From NCBI RefSeq assembly GCF_022539665.2, contig NC_081333.1:6136971-6200970 (forward strand): a stretch of DNA of 64,000 nucleotides. The letters run 5' to 3'. Shown piece after piece: positions 1-11,737 of the stretch (position 1 is its first letter; the number at the start of each line of letters is the position of its first letter). The translations under genes and the position numbers were made by a program. The notes beneath the pieces were generated by a model. It worked only from the letters and a program-made list of their open reading frames with translations, was not told where the DNA came from and made no database searches. The stretch comes from Daphnia carinata. Lineage: Eukaryota > Arthropoda > Branchiopoda > Diplostraca > Daphniidae.

Positions 1-12
1 TTGAAACAAATT

Positions 13-2073
13 TTAGCTAGACTTCTCCACGGTATCTCTGGAAGTATGTCGCGTTCGAGCTTTGACCACCTCCTGTAAATGTTTTGGTAAAAGGGGGATA
101 AATGGGTCGCCTTGACCGTCGTATTTAGCAATGGATTCCACGCAACACCTATGAAAAGTTTTTCGTTATGTTATTTCTAACCGTTTTCGTATATTTACTA
201 ACCTGAGAAGAGTTTTAGGAGTGACAGTCATCGACAATATGTTATCAGCATAAACCTGTACAGAAAGGTGGTGATTAAGTAATAAATGAAAGTTTTAAAT
301 AGTTTTATCCTAAAATACCGTGCCATCTGGCTGGTAGCTGTGGATATTACTTCGAACTCCACCTATCACGATCCAATCGCTGTCGACCTTAGCACTTTGA
401 TGCCATAATCGTTTATCGGGTATCTTTAATGGTATTTCGGTCCAGTTATTTCGTTCTATATCGTACATCCAACAATCCCCTATGAAAATACACTCATTAC
501 ATAGATTATTGTAAAGCTTATTTGCTATTATTTAACCAGTTTTTAAAATACAATTTCGGTTGAAAATTCGCAATGCTTGTGGTCCTTATCTGAACAATTT
601 TCTACGATTTTGGCCAAAAAATTCTTTCACTCCGGTCGATCGTCGGACTACCGGGTTGCCAGTAAACGATCTTTTTCAGAATTAAATGGTATTCTTTCGA
701 CGAGAAACGGGGTTACATTATTTTGTTTTTTAAAGCATTCTTGCCCCTCACTTTTTTTTTACATAATTTCTTGGAAGACAAGATTAGTTGACAACCCCTG
801 GTAAAAAAAAAAAAGGAAAGACGCAGGACCACAGACAGTGCAACATTTTTGGGCAGATTAAGAACGAGGACGAAACAAAAAAAAAAAAGATATATATGGC
901 AATCTAATAATAGAAAGATATGAAATATAACTATACCCAATACTTCTCCTTCTGCCGAAAGACCACCATAAAGAATTGCTTTTGTTGATCCAACATAGGT
1001 GAAAGAATGCCATGAACGACCACTTGGAAAGAACTTGCCTGGATTTAAACTAAAAAGTAGTTATTAAGCAGATTCGGTCGTCAAGAAGCAAAACAGTACG
1101 ATTTACTTTTCACTCCACGACATGGACTTCAAATCAAGAACGTAAAGATCATTCAATCGTGTTCCCTGAAGCCTGCCACCGAAGATATACACAAGAGATT
1201 GGCATCGAAATCCAGCAAGAGCTGCACGTGGACTTGGAGGTAGCCCACTTGTTTCTGGCCATTCCCATTTGTTAGCATCTATGTTGTATGCAACTAATTG
1301 ATTATTCCACCCTCTGCCCATGTACCACTGATGACTTCGGTCAGGAACGTATTCATAATGATCGACATTGCGATCACCTTCAGCAGGAGGTGTACCGAAG
1401 CCCCCAAAAAAGAATACCCTGAAACATAAGTTTGGTATTAGCAAATAAATACAGGCAACACAATATTTCAATTTACTTGTTACAGTAAGCCCATCCAAAG
1501 AGTTTATCACGATGTAAAGGTTTGCATCTTGTTGCATCAGGTTCTAACCTTGTCCACATCCATGTGAACAGATTGAGCTGATAAATGTTATTACTATTTC
1601 CTTCAAGATCAGGGTCTCCAAAATATCCTTTTAAATGCCTAAATTGAAATATTACCGAAAGTGTTGAAATGAAATTCTTTTACCTCCATAAATATACAAA
1701 AGGTCCCCAACCACAACACCACAAGCACCCGAATTAGCAGGTGGTATGTGTCCCTTTGTTGTCCTTATTGTCCTAAATTTCTTCAATGAATAAGGAGAAT
1801 ACTTTGTAATAAAAAAACATTATGATCACCATCTTGCTACCATAGGATCATACAACAAGATTTCACTGGGATCATGATATTCCTGATAAAAGGTTTCTCG
1901 GTTGGGATTTTGCTGTAAAAAGGAAAACAACAATGATTTATGGTACACTAAAAATGAATGAAATTACTCACCGTGTAACCACCCCATACAAGCAACACGT
2001 GCCCATTGTACCTTTGAACTTCCAGAGCTATATGGCCAACTCTCAGCAACTTACGGTCCACTGTATCATACAT
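13..2073 (-). CDS. Klhdc2: KLHDC2-like kelch-repeat protein, about 8 exons
   Basis: Kelch beta-propeller protein of the KLHDC1/2/3 type. In vertebrates KLHDC2 is a substrate receptor of CUL2 E3 ligases that reads C-terminal degrons; that role here is inferred from the family. Spliced exons on the minus strand lie at about 1973-2073, 1806-1915, 1688-1776, 1477-1638, 1105-1420, 956-1049, 300-482 and 13-170. Kelch signatures are visible in order: VLLVWGGYT, DLLYIYGG, VFFFGGFG, VYIFGG followed by NDLYVLDL, AILYGG, and WIVIGG. The RGWNN and SPRAA segments and the C-terminal LPKHL tail match KLHDC2 better than other kelch proteins. The start is set at the ATG at 2071-2073, ahead of GHIALEVQ and the first blade, so the N-terminus is shorter than the human one. 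The stop is the TAA at 13-15. Exon borders are approximate but use GT/AG. No frameshift was seen. Confidence 0.8.
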
Positions 2074-3096
2074 TTCTTCTATATGTATCTCACTGAAACC
2101 CAATGCTAGACTGGTACAAACTTCTCAAATTGCTTTAAACTGCCTATGCTTGATCAGGATAATCATAATTAATAAAAAAAACATTTTCTGTATTACACGT
2201 TTTCTACAGTGCACAGTAATACAACAAACGTGTATTTACTTACCACTACCCACGTATCCATATCAGGAAAAATCGACTAGAATAGATCTACCTAACTGTG
2301 AGTGAGAGGTTTATGTAAACAACCCACGTATGTGTAGTATTTATACACTGTGGTCGCACATCACCCCGTATTTCACGAGTTACAGTATTCGATTCTGCTA
2401 TTTAATGTTCGTTGATTTGCGTTTTAATATGCGAAGACGAATCGGTTTTCCACCAAACGGAGATCTGTTTTAACCTACCCGTAAATAGATATAGCTAGCT
2501 AAGTAAACAGAAGAAGACTGCTGTGCCCAAACAGTACACAATTTAACCGTTTGTCTTCCTTTTTCGTCTGCTGGTAGTGAATCGTGGAAAACATTTCCCA
2601 TGCCCCTACCGAGGCGGGAACGCAGGACATGCCATTCAACGCAACCGTGCCCATCTAGGTTGGTTCTATGTCTCTGATGTTATGCTCGTATGTTAGTTCT
2701 CCTCCTGTTTTTGAGACAGAATTTTAAGCTCTGCAACTCAGCATCCGGTACAACTCTATTCTGAATCATTTTAGGTAAAACATTCTAACAAATAGTATCA
2801 TATAAACATATAAGTCACCATAATACAAATAAATGAATGAATGGACATCGTATATGTATATACTAACACGCAAATGTAGCTATGAATCTAATTCACAAAT
2901 ATTAAAATATTAAGGCTTATTAATTGTATATTCTCTAATAAACTAAAGAGCAATCTCTCCTAAGGAAAAAAGAACAAAAATATAATTTCTTAATAGTATA
3001 AAGGAAGAAAAAATCGGATACATAGCGGAGCAGGAGATGAATGCCATAAGTTTTTGTAATAGACAATGGTAATAGGCAATTGCCGTTTATTGATGA
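2074..3096. other. Intergenic, no gene recognised
   Basis: This is the 5' flank of the kelch gene followed by AT-rich DNA. I see no convincing coding exon, RNA gene or tandem repeat. The kelch promoter should lie in the first few hundred bases, but no clear TATA box could be assigned. Confidence 0.5.
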
Positions 3097-3436
3097 GGGC
3101 GCATTTTGGCGTCAACCGTTAGTTCAACCTTTTTGGTTCAACTATTGTGAGTGGTTGACGTTAAAATGGTCTGAGGTTGAACTGCCCAGCTGAACTACTA
3201 GTTTACGGTAAAATGACAGTTAATGTCAATTGACATCCGCCAGGTGGCTGCCTGCTACATTTTCGTCTGCTTATTTTTGTTTACATTCTGTGTAACATTG
3301 TACGATTTTATAATTGTCAAAGTTAAAATTAATACAACCATTTTATTATCTAAAAACTTTATCCTAAATATTTGTAAGTATTTTATTATTGATTGAAGTG
3401 ACTATGTATAACAACATTTATATAAATTTAGGTAAT

Positions 3437-3547
3437 ATGGCAGATAAAAGAACATTATGTCTTCTTCTGTCGCAACATATTTACAATGAAATCCAATCAT
3501 CCAGTGAAGAAAGTGAATCTGACATTTTTATAAATCAATATTTTTAG
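3437..3547 (+). pseudogene. N-terminal remnant of a Harbinger-type transposase
   Basis: A 36-codon reading frame starts MADKRTLCLL and has an acidic serine stretch (SSSEESESD). Such acidic N-termini are common in PIF/Harbinger nucleases, but no catalytic domain follows. It overlaps, tail to tail, the last codons of the minus-strand Myb gene (which ends at 3528). Assignment rests mainly on its position inside the element. Confidence 0.35.
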
Positions 3548-3917
3548 AAATGTAGCCTCTATATACTTTGCGTAGATTTTCCCATTTGGTCTTGCACATT
3601 TGAATTTTATCACTGCCACGAATAGAAAATCCAGCTTCTTCTAGTTCAGTGGCTATGCAGTGCCAAAGTTGCCGTTTGCCTGTCTTCGAATCGCTTAACA
3701 TTGCCCATTTATCTTTTAATAAACCTAAATGTAAATGGGTTGATGTTTTAAATTATAAATTTTAAATGAACTAAGTATAATATAATAACTTACCCAAAAA
3801 ACATTCGGTAGCCTCAGCATCAATTGCTACTTGTGTGGCAGTTTTTTTCCCATTCCAACACTCTTTCTTTGGAATAACTTCTTCTGTTTCACTTACATAA
3901 TAGAAAGGACTTTCCAT
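3528..3917 (-). CDS. Myb/SANT-like DNA-binding protein of a Harbinger element
   Basis: Two exons, 3794-3917 and 3528-3724, joined through a 69-bp intron with GTAAGT donor and TTTAG acceptor. The product is about 106 residues. It starts MESPFYYVSE, and its second half has the spaced tryptophans of a trihelix/MADF-type Myb domain: DKWAML, LWHCIATEL, and CKTKWENLRKVY. In Harbinger elements such a protein helps bring the nuclease to the TIRs and into the nucleus; that role is inferred. The frame is open across both exons, so it may still be expressible. The start is the first ATG of the open frame. Stop at 3528-3530. Confidence 0.6.
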
Positions 3918-4073
3918 TTTGACTGAATCTGTAAATTCAAACAACTAAAAAAAAAGTAAAAGAAAATCAAGTTTAAAAATACAGACAACGTCTGCAGTAA
4001 ACAAGGTTGCAATACTTATTTTCTACAGAAAACGAAATGCGTAAAAAAAATTAGCTCTACTACGGTTGACCTA

Positions 4074-4365
4074 GGGCGCATTTTGGCGTCAACCATTTGT
4101 TGAACCTTTTTAGTTCAACTTTTCGTCAAAGTTGACGCCAAAATGGAAGTTCATCGCTACAGTTGAGAAAGGGGAGGAGTTGCAGTTCAGTTGAAGGTCA
4201 ACGGTGGTCTGGACCACCGTTGAAAAAGCTCAACTGTCTCAGTTGAACCTCCCACTGGCGTTGTTGCCAAAACGGTCGCCTAGTTGAACCATCTACCGGG
4301 CAGTTGACGCAAAAATACCAGTTCACTAAAAAAGTTGAACTAAAAGTAGACGCCAAAATGCGCCC
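4074..4365. repeat. Nested MITE with the same TIRs as the Harbinger-like element
   Basis: A 292-bp unit begins GGGCGCATTTTGGCG and ends with its complement. It is flanked by CTA at 4071-4073 and 4366-4368. It contains no coding sequence, only inverted GTTGAAC/GTTCAAC motifs. It interrupts the right arm of the larger element, so it inserted later. Confidence 0.7.
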
Positions 4366-4841
4366 CTAGAGCTCAACGGTAGTTTGAACCACCGTTGAAG
4401 AAGTTCAACTTTTTCAGTTCAACTTACCCTTGCAGTTGGCGCCAAAACGGTCAACCGGTTCAACCATCTACCGGACAGTTGACGCAAAAACGCAAGTTCA
4501 CTGAAAAAGTTGAACTAAAAGTAGACGCCAAAATGCGCCCTGAATTCGGGGTGGCAACGCAATCGTTGCTCCGCAAAAAAAAAAATCTCCATACGGAATA
4601 AATGAAAGCTTCCGATTTACGCGAGGCCGAGCCCTAGCCGCAGGTACTGCAGCCTACAGGGTACTTTGGAGGGGCTAGTCCGTACATAAAAGACCGCAAT
4701 TTACCCAATCTGCAGTCCGCGTCCGCCTTTTACTCTGGTCTAATACATGGTAATCGTAAACGTTTTGCTACTGTCCAACGACAACCTGTCCATTCTGTCT
4801 GTACTATTTACCACTGTTCAGGATGTTTTGATGGCAACAAA

Positions 4842-6132
4842 ATGTCGTATTCAAAATTGGAATGGTTCGAAAGCTACAAAACATGGGTGGTAACAAACCC
4901 AGAAAGGCTGTTCCAGTTCGAAACAGCCGGCCGTTTCCTCTCGTACTTAATTGCCGGTATAGTTACCTTAGTTCACTGTTACTTATAGTCCATTGATAGT
5001 AATCCTACCGTTACTCTGAACAGGCCGCATAAAAACATCACCAGCCATTTCTGAGTTGCTGTACTCAGCTTCCAATATTATTAGTAATGATAATCATATA
5101 ACAAAGCTTAAGTAACAGCATTATTGTTTAAATATAGTATTTTTGAATGATCAAATAATATTGAGATCAACACACCATAAAGAATTGGACCCCAAAACAG
5201 CAACATTTGTGGAAAAATGTAGAATCTTATTTACTATTTTGGAATACCTTCAAGTGTTTGTGGAGATCACAGCAACCAAAATTTGGGGTTCATATGGAAA
5301 ATGGACTGCTGTAGCTGTTATACAATTAATCAAGTATGTACATTTGACTGAATGCCTCTGGCTTTTTTTATTCATAAGAAATTTCTTTCTTTCCTTGAAT
5401 ATAGATTTTTATGGAGGGTTTTCATGTTGATCCAGCAAGCTGGGATAGCATCCTCACAAGCCATTCGCCCCCTTAACAGGAAAAAGCTTAGACAGAACCA
5501 ACTGTCAGAGTCCAAATGTGATATGGAAGGAAAAAATAATCTTACTTTCACCCTGAAGTCTGGAAGGGTAATTCGGCAAGTCAATGGGGCACCCCAGATT
5601 CATAAACGTAACTGGAAACTCCCTAGTTCACAACCACCGCAAGGCCATGTTGTAAATAACAGGAAGCTAGAAGGATATTCCTTACTTGGAGAAGTAAGTC
5701 ATTGCTTAAACTATTGAGGAATACTCCTCATTCTAATAACTGCCATTTCAGGTAAGTATTACTAAACAAATTTGGAATTTCGATGTTTAGGTACTTTATA
5801 CGTTGAAACCGCTTTGTCACCTCGTCGCAATGAGCCGCTTTGGAACAAAATCTTGGATTCCGACGTCAATAGCATTTGCTACAGATATTGCAAGTATAAC
5901 GCTGTTGAACTCAAGTTCATTAAACTGTGAAGATGCACGAGAAATTCGACGACGTCAGATTGCTCTACTAATGTATCTCTTACGGTCACCGATCTACGAC
6001 CGCTTTAGTCGAACTGTCATTTTACAGACAATGACTTATTTGAGAAAGGTTCCTGTTGTCGGAATTTTGCCTCAACAGTTTCTTCAGTACATGTTGTTCT
6101 GGCAAAATGTATACTGCTATACTTGGGATTAA
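4842..6132 (+). CDS. Pex16: Peroxisomal membrane biogenesis protein PEX16
   Basis: PEX16 is an integral peroxisomal/ER membrane protein that recruits PEX3 and helps insert peroxisomal membrane proteins. Five exons, 4842-4956, 5024-5083, 5138-5333, 5405-5693 and 5791-6132, join in phase to 333 residues, against about 336 in human. Recognisable blocks are the N-terminal RFLSYLIAGR, the ISELLYSASN segment, LEYLQVFVEI with KIWGSYGKW, the basic RVIRQV region, and the C-terminal YLLRSPIYDRFS with a WQN..CYTW end. Donors are GTAT, GTAA, GTAT and GTAA; all acceptors are AG. The start is the ATG directly before SYSKLEWFESY, which matches the family N-terminus. It lies just right of the Harbinger-like element, so its promoter must be close to or within that element's right flank. 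Confidence 0.9.
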
Positions 6133-7269
6133 ATTATCTTCCCACACAAATTTTCTTTCAGGGTAGAGCTTAGTAACATAAACTGGATATGGATATTACA
6201 TATTTTGCAGTGTGATTTTGATGGGAAATAATATTGTGAATTTTTTCTGGGGACGCTGTCATAGTTTTGTTAATTTTTCGCACATTTTTCGATTGTTTCA
6301 ACTACGGTTGTCACTGCAAAAAAAAATAATTCAAAAGAATCATCGTTCAACAGACATTAAATAAATTTCAAAAGCATGATTCATCTCCTACAGTATCCAT
6401 AAAATGCACAGCACCAGAACCCTCTTTTTTTTCTTTTTGACTTTTTACATGAGCTGTTATGGCAAGTAGTAACTCATGTGGAATAAGTTGTGAGAGAGAA
6501 TAAATATATTCATTACTAAAGGTTTGGAAGCTGCATTGAACAAAAGATCAAGCTATTTGGCTTTTTTTTTCAAGTATGTTCTCATAAGCGATTAATAAAA
6601 CACGCACCGGTTATTACTTGTCAGTATATCAGTTTGGTCCGTGCTGTTATGAAATTTTTTTTCATGCATAAATTTTACCTTGTATGCCGGAAGTGAATAT
6701 AATGATGCAATATTCACCACGTATGGGTAGGCTATATGCCAGATACATAATTTTTCGTAGAACATAATATCTTTACATATTATTTCTCGCGTATTAAACA
6801 GAGTACACCGCTGCTTGCAAAAGTTAGATCCTTTTTATTTTGTGCAAAAAATATAAACGAATGTTTTTTAAAAATAACTTTTTCAATTACTTATCTGTAT
6901 CAACGAGAAAGTAAAACAAAGAAGGAACCTGATAAGTGTTAAGAAAAATAAAAAGCGAAATAAATAATACAGAAATTTTCTCCTTGACCCAGAAAGTTCT
7001 GTCTCATCATTACCTTTTGCACAATTAAAGTCTATTCTAACGCGTTAACAGATAAGCACGCCATTCTTCAATGGCGTGGGCGAATGGAATCATTTACCAT
7101 TATGTTAAAAATCCCAATGGCATTCTTAAAATTTAGTTTTTTCCTTTGTTTTCGTCAGAGGCGAGAAGATTCTTCTAGATTTTTAGATTTTTGTTATGAG
7201 ACGGATGTCGTAGATCGGATAAAATGTATTTTTGGTGATCTGTATACTATGTACAGAATGGGGTTTTGT
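6133..7269. other. Intergenic, 3' flanks of PEX16 and CHMP2A
   Basis: AT-rich DNA between two genes that converge here. AATAAA-like signals occur at about 6498 and 6592. No further exon, RNA gene or repeat could be supported. Confidence 0.4.
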
Positions 7270-8291
7270 TCACTCGCGACGTAGGTTGTTCAACCTTGCC
7301 TGTAAATCCGCATCAGCGTCGATCGTACCTCCAGCCGTAGCAGCTGCAGCTTGTGGACCCCCTTTGGTGGCAAGGCCGGTAGTTGAAGCCAATGAACCGG
7401 AAGCAATTGGTAAGCCAGTTAATTGATCTGTTAACTGAAGTCCAAGCTCATCCAATACTTGCGATACGACAGCGTCACTAACAGAATGCAATGTATGAAA
7501 AAATCCTGGTAATATCTCTATCGCTAATATGTGGACAGTATTATTTTACCTTTCTTCCTCATCGGCCTCGTCGCCCATTGCATCATCAATAGCGTCACTC
7601 ATCATTTCTTCTTTCATATCCATAATCTCAGACTGTTTCTCAAACTCTTGCATTATCTTTTGAATCTGAGGTAATTTGAGTTGTCTGAAAAAGATAAATA
7701 TATGTGAATTCGAGACGTTAAAAAAGGATAGCTTCTTCTTACTTGTTCATGTTTTGCATTGCTTTAGTAACTCCTTTCATGGCTTCAGCCATGGCATTTT
7801 GTGATTTCAATGTTTGAATCTTTAACGAAACTGCTTGAATATTTGCTCTCATCAAGATGAATTTTTTTACATAACGTCTTGTCCTCACTAAATCTAGCGC
7901 CATGATTTTCACAGCATCCTGTTGGAATTGAGGTACTGTTTAATGGATTCGATGTGTTTAAAAGAATTTGCTATTTACAGGCAACACATGTGATCTCAAA
8001 CAAAGAATAGTTATTAAAAATTCTTAATCAAGCGTTCAATAAAGCATTGCACAACTATTTTATTAGCAAAATCTTCACAAATTGATATATAACTTATTTT
8101 TGAAACAATAGTGTATACTATACCATTTGATTATCTTTAGCCATCTTTTTTATATCAGCTATAATTTTTTTTTCCTGCTGTTCCATTTTCATTCTTTCCC
8201 GGTCTAAATCACGAATGGCTTTGTTTAAGGATCTTTGATTTCGACGTAGCATTTCGTCAGGGGTAAGGCGTTTACCGAATAGCCACTCCAT
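7270..8291 (-). CDS. Chmp2a: Charged multivesicular body protein 2A (ESCRT-III, Vps2)
   Basis: ESCRT-III subunit that co-polymerises with CHMP3/CHMP4 on endosomal, midbody and nuclear membranes and recruits VPS4. Four exons, 8124-8291, 7743-7918, 7550-7684 and 7270-7477, join to 228 residues. Visible blocks are MEWLFGKRLTPDEMLRRNQR, the basic RTRRYVKKFILMRANIQAVS helix, KGVTKAMQNMNKQLKLPQIQ, the acidic MKEEMMSDAIDDAMGDE linker, and the C-terminal MIM1-type end DADLQARLNNLRRE that binds the VPS4 MIT domain. Length and sequence match the family closely. This is the intact copy of a tandem duplicate; the partner at about 9999-10947 is broken. The duplication breakpoint lies about nine codons before this gene's stop. 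Confidence 0.93.
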
Positions 8292-9093
8292 TTTTAAGCT
8301 CTCAAAATTCCAACTTCCAACAAAATTTGTAAAACGGATTTAAGATGGTAAAAAAGCACAAAGTTATTAATGATGACCTCCAAAATGGACTAATATGTAT
8401 GAAATATCAACACAACTGTTTTGTAGGTTTAGGTTTTCAGGTTGAGCAATTTCCTCCTAAATGACACTTCCTATCTATCGATTTTGTACTGTATTGCGAT
8501 TAACAAGAATACCCGAATAGAGCCGAACAGGGTCTTGACTCAATACCTCAGGGATTCAAGGTTTGCCAAAAACTTATCGTCTGTTTATTCGTTGAAAGCA
8601 ATACTTCAACAAGTTAAAGAGAGGCTAATTAAATTTGTTCACATTACCAGTAAAAACATGAATCCAGTATATGACGCATTTATTGTCGAATCGACCCGTA
8701 TATTTACCAATGCTGCTGGTGATGGTTATTTTACATTATGTATATCAGTAACGAAGTCCTGCTGAGTTATTGGCGATGACATTAAACCGACTGAAAGAGA
8801 CCAATGCGGAAAGATGAGGGCACAATTGTGTCCCCATATGTCAAAACCCGTATGTCATCCACGTCAAGTAAAATCCGAAATGGAAATGGGGAAATCCTTT
8901 ATAACACGGTTAACTGGAAGTTCTAGGCTCAGTTGTCACATTCAGTCGTCGCAGTTGGACAGGAAACTTTGAATCACAGTTGCAGTGACAATGTATCGAG
9001 AAGTTATCATGATAAAAGGTCCTTGTTGTTATAATTTTGTACATCGAAGTCCAGCATTAAAAACTCTTCTAATATTGTTTTTCCTCACTTAAG
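8292..9093. other. CHMP2A-ETH spacer, probably holding both promoters and ETH exon 1
   Basis: CHMP2A starts leftward at 8291 and ETH runs rightward from about 9094, so this divergent spacer should hold both promoters. ETH exon 2 begins in codon phase 1, so an upstream coding exon with the start codon must lie here or further left. I could not place it. About 400 bp (8698-9093) is well conserved in the second copy at 44366-44750. About 190 bp (8508-8697) is missing there. Confidence 0.5.
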
Positions 9094-9761
9094 GACTTTT
9101 TTTGACTTGGTTATTGTTGGCGTCAGCCTTATCGGATCCTGGCGCTGAACCGTTTAATCCAAACTTCAATAGATTTCGACAAAAAATTCCGCGCATTGGC
9201 CGACGTGGGGATGGCATCATCGCCGAATACATGAATTCGGATTCTTTTCCTCACGAGGGAAGTCTATCCAATTTTTTTCTGAAGGCCTCAAAGGCGGTAC
9301 CTCGTCTGGGTAGACGCAAAGATGTTTCTACTGAGGTGTGTAAAAACTAGTTTGAGGGGCAACCTAAATTGCATGTTTTAACTTCATGTAAGATCCTCTA
9401 GTCGGGTCATGCTACAATTTTCGACGAGCAGTATCCATTTAGAGACCGCTTGGGTCTGGGCCATGCATCCAACGAACTTCCCACTGTTCACTATAAACAA
9501 GTTTTATGGCCAAATTTCGATACTGGTAACTATTCACTCTGAGTTATCTGTACGAGTAGTAGCAAAATAAGATTTCAAAATGTTGTAATATTACAAGGTT
9601 TTTAAACCAAATTTCTCTAAATGTTAGATGAATTCACAAGCGGACCAAGTAAGGAACAAAATTATCCAACAACGCGGATAACGAACGACCTACACGACAA
9701 TTATGTGCAGGATTTAATCCGTAGCTGGACGAATCAAAACGAGAATATCAACGAAAATTGA
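9094..9761 (+). CDS. ETH: Ecdysis triggering hormone (ETH) precursor, exons 2-4
   Basis: Neuropeptide precursor whose amidated products start the ecdysis motor programme through the ETH receptor. Exons 9094-9335, 9432-9525 and 9628-9761 join in phase to a TGA at 9759-9761. The first encodes the hydrophobic signal-peptide core LFLTWLLLASALS. Next comes a peptide ending NRFRQKIPRI-G-RR, then one starting GDGIIAEYMNSDSF and ending LKASKAVPRL-G-RR. Gly is the amide donor and RR the dibasic cleavage site. The two later exons encode a C-terminal spacer (YPFRDRLGLG ... DLIRSW). The PRI/PRL-amide pair strongly resembles the Daphnia ETH1/ETH2 peptides from memory. Exon 1 with the start codon was not found. 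Directly upstream, a frame from the ATG at 8991 is in phase but has one TAA just before 9094, so splicing at the AAG acceptor is preferred. The GTGTGT donor at 9336 is weak-looking. Confidence 0.85.
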
Positions 9762-9996
9762 GACCGGACACACAATATGTTTTTCTGTTTTCTTTTGTTT
9801 GCCTCGTTTTTCTTTGAAGGGGGGGGGAAGGGGGGTTGGAATATACATTAGTCCAATCGATGTCTTATTTTTTTTCTTTTTTTTTTTACTGCGTTCCCAA
9901 GAAAGTATCCATTAAATATAACAGTGGCAACCACAGCCAGATACCAGAAGAAAAAATATATTATAAAGAATAATAACAAATAAAAAAAAAATTCCT
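9762..9996. other. 3' end of ETH and right border of the duplicon
   Basis: Contains a G-rich run (9820-9838), T-rich tracts and A-rich DNA ending at the duplication junction. It holds the probable ETH 3' UTR. Nothing coding was seen. Confidence 0.4.
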
Positions 9997-11107
9997 AGAC
10001 TGTAAATCCGCATCTGCAGCGACTGTGTATCGAGCCGCTGCGGCTTGCCGACATATTTTAATGGTTCGACCGGTTGTGAAAGCCAATGAGCCGGAAGAGA
10101 TCGGTAGACCAGTTAATTGATCAGTTAACTGAAGGCCAAGCTCATCCAATACTTGCGATACTACCGCGTCACTAACAGAATGAAATAAGTATGAAAAAAA
10201 CTTCTAGTAATATCTTTATCGTTAATATGTGGATAGTATTATTTTACTTGTTTTCCTCATCTGCCTCGTCGCCGATTGCATCATCAATAGCGTCACTCAT
10301 CATTTCTTCTTTCATATCCATAATCTCAGATTGTTTCTCAAACTCTTGCATTATCTTTTGAATCTGAGGTAATTTGAGTTGTCTGAAAAAAATAAATATA
10401 AGTGAATTTTAGACATTAAAAAAGGATAGCTTCTTATTACTTGTTAATGTTTTGCACTGCTTTTGTAGCTCCTTTCATGGCCTCAGCCATGGCATTTTGT
10501 GACATCAATGTTTGCATCTTAAATGAAACTGCTTGAATATTTGCTCTCATCAAGATGAATTTTTTTACATTACGTCTTATCCTCACTAAATCTAGCGCCA
10601 TGATTTTCACAGCATCCTATTGGTATAGAGGTACTGTTAACATTGAGATACTAAAAAAAAAACAGTTATTAAAAATTTTTTAAATCAAGCTTTCAATGAA
10701 GCATTCTACACATATTTCGTTAGTAAAATTTCCACTAATTGATATTTAACTAATATTTGGAACAACATGTGTATACTATACCATTTGATTATCTTTAGCC
10801 ATCTTTTTTACACTAAGTATAGTTTTTTTTCCTGCTGTTCCATTTAAAATTTTTCCCGGTCTAATTGATGAATGGCTTTGTTTAAAGATATTTGATTTTG
10901 ACGTAGCATTTCGTCAGGGCTAAGGCGTTCACCAAATAGCCACTCCATTTTTAAGATCTCAAAATTCCAACTTCCAAAACAATTCGTAAAACGGATTTAA
11001 GATGGTAAAAGAAGAACAAAGTTACTAATGATTACCTCGAAACTGGACTAATATTGTATGAAATATCAACGCAACTGTTTTGTAGGTTTAGGTTTTTAGA
11101 TTGAGTA
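9997..11107. repeat. Segmental duplication copy B, part 1
   Basis: Left part of the second duplicon copy. It contains the CHMP2A pseudogene and its upstream flank, parallel to copy A 7300-8432. It ends at a TA where the 13-kb element begins. Confidence 0.85.
9999..10947 (-). pseudogene. CHMP2A pseudogene (second duplicon copy)
   Basis: All four CHMP2A exons are present in order. The first starts MEWLFGERLSPDEML but reaches an in-frame TAA after REKF (codon 36). Exons 2 and 3 are nearly intact (MKEEMMSDAIDDAIGDE). The last exon is cut by the duplication breakpoint after DADLQ, so the conserved end ARLNNLRRE that binds VPS4 is lost. Several replacements of conserved residues (R to Q or I) also point to relaxed constraint. 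It can therefore not make a normal ESCRT-III subunit. Confidence 0.9.
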
Positions 11108-11737
11108 GGGTAAAAGAGCGAATTGGGACAGCGTTTGGGCTAACAGCCTTTCTTATGGGGAATGCGTGTAAAGCCGATCTGCTAATTTCGGACAAAAACC
11201 CTAATTCATTGGACATTTCTACGAATTCTGGACAGTCTTATTTTTAAAAACTAATTTATTCATTCGATTCAGTTTTTAATTCTGAATCGAATAGCTTAAG
11301 ACACCGAAGGGAGTGCAATAGAAAAATATTGCGAAATTTATGTTTTCAACAACCAAAACAATGAGCTGTCAAAACGAGACTTCATTTTTCAGGCCTGGTA
11401 ACTTGCGATTGAAATTCACCCCCAAAACATAAAATATAGATTTTTAAAATTGTATTAAACCCTTCGCTCTTTAAGTAGCCAATAGGTTATAGGTTCCACG
11501 GTAAAAACGAAAAAATAAATGTGATTGAAATTTTCGAGGAAAAAGCATAAGCACTTCCCGTAAACCCGCCGTAATGTCCGAAATTTTAAACCGAAAAAAA
11601 TTGTTTTTAACTTGCCCTATCCTACCAAATATCGCCGTAAGAATGTTCGTCACTGTTTCGTAACAATGCGTTAAAATTTGTTACTAACGTAGACATATAC
11701 TATTCATTTAATTGCTGACTGATTTTAGTCTATTTTC

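Larger units (their letters stand above)
3097..4540. mobile_element. Harbinger-like DNA transposon, internally deleted
   Basis: Both ends carry the same terminal inverted repeat, GGGCGCATTTTGGCGTC on the left and its complement on the right. Subterminal DNA is rich in repeated GTTCAAC/GTTGAAC motifs. A 3-bp direct repeat TGA flanks the element at 3094-3096 and 4541-4543. Inside are a Myb/SANT gene on the minus strand and a short transposase-like first exon on the plus strand. That two-gene layout is the hallmark of PIF/Harbinger elements. The nuclease domain itself is missing, so the copy is non-autonomous. A second element with the same ends is nested at 4074-4365. The usual Harbinger target duplication is TWA, so TGA is atypical and the superfamily call is inference. 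Confidence 0.65.
7300..9996. repeat. Tandem segmental duplication, copy A (CHMP2A + ETH)
   Basis: This 2.7-kb block is repeated starting at about 9997. The sequence TGTAAATCCG at 7301 recurs at 10001. The right border is marked by an A-rich end (AATAAAAAAAAAATTCCT type) at about 9996 in copy A and about 45427 in copy B. Copy A carries working CHMP2A and ETH exons. Confidence 0.85.
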
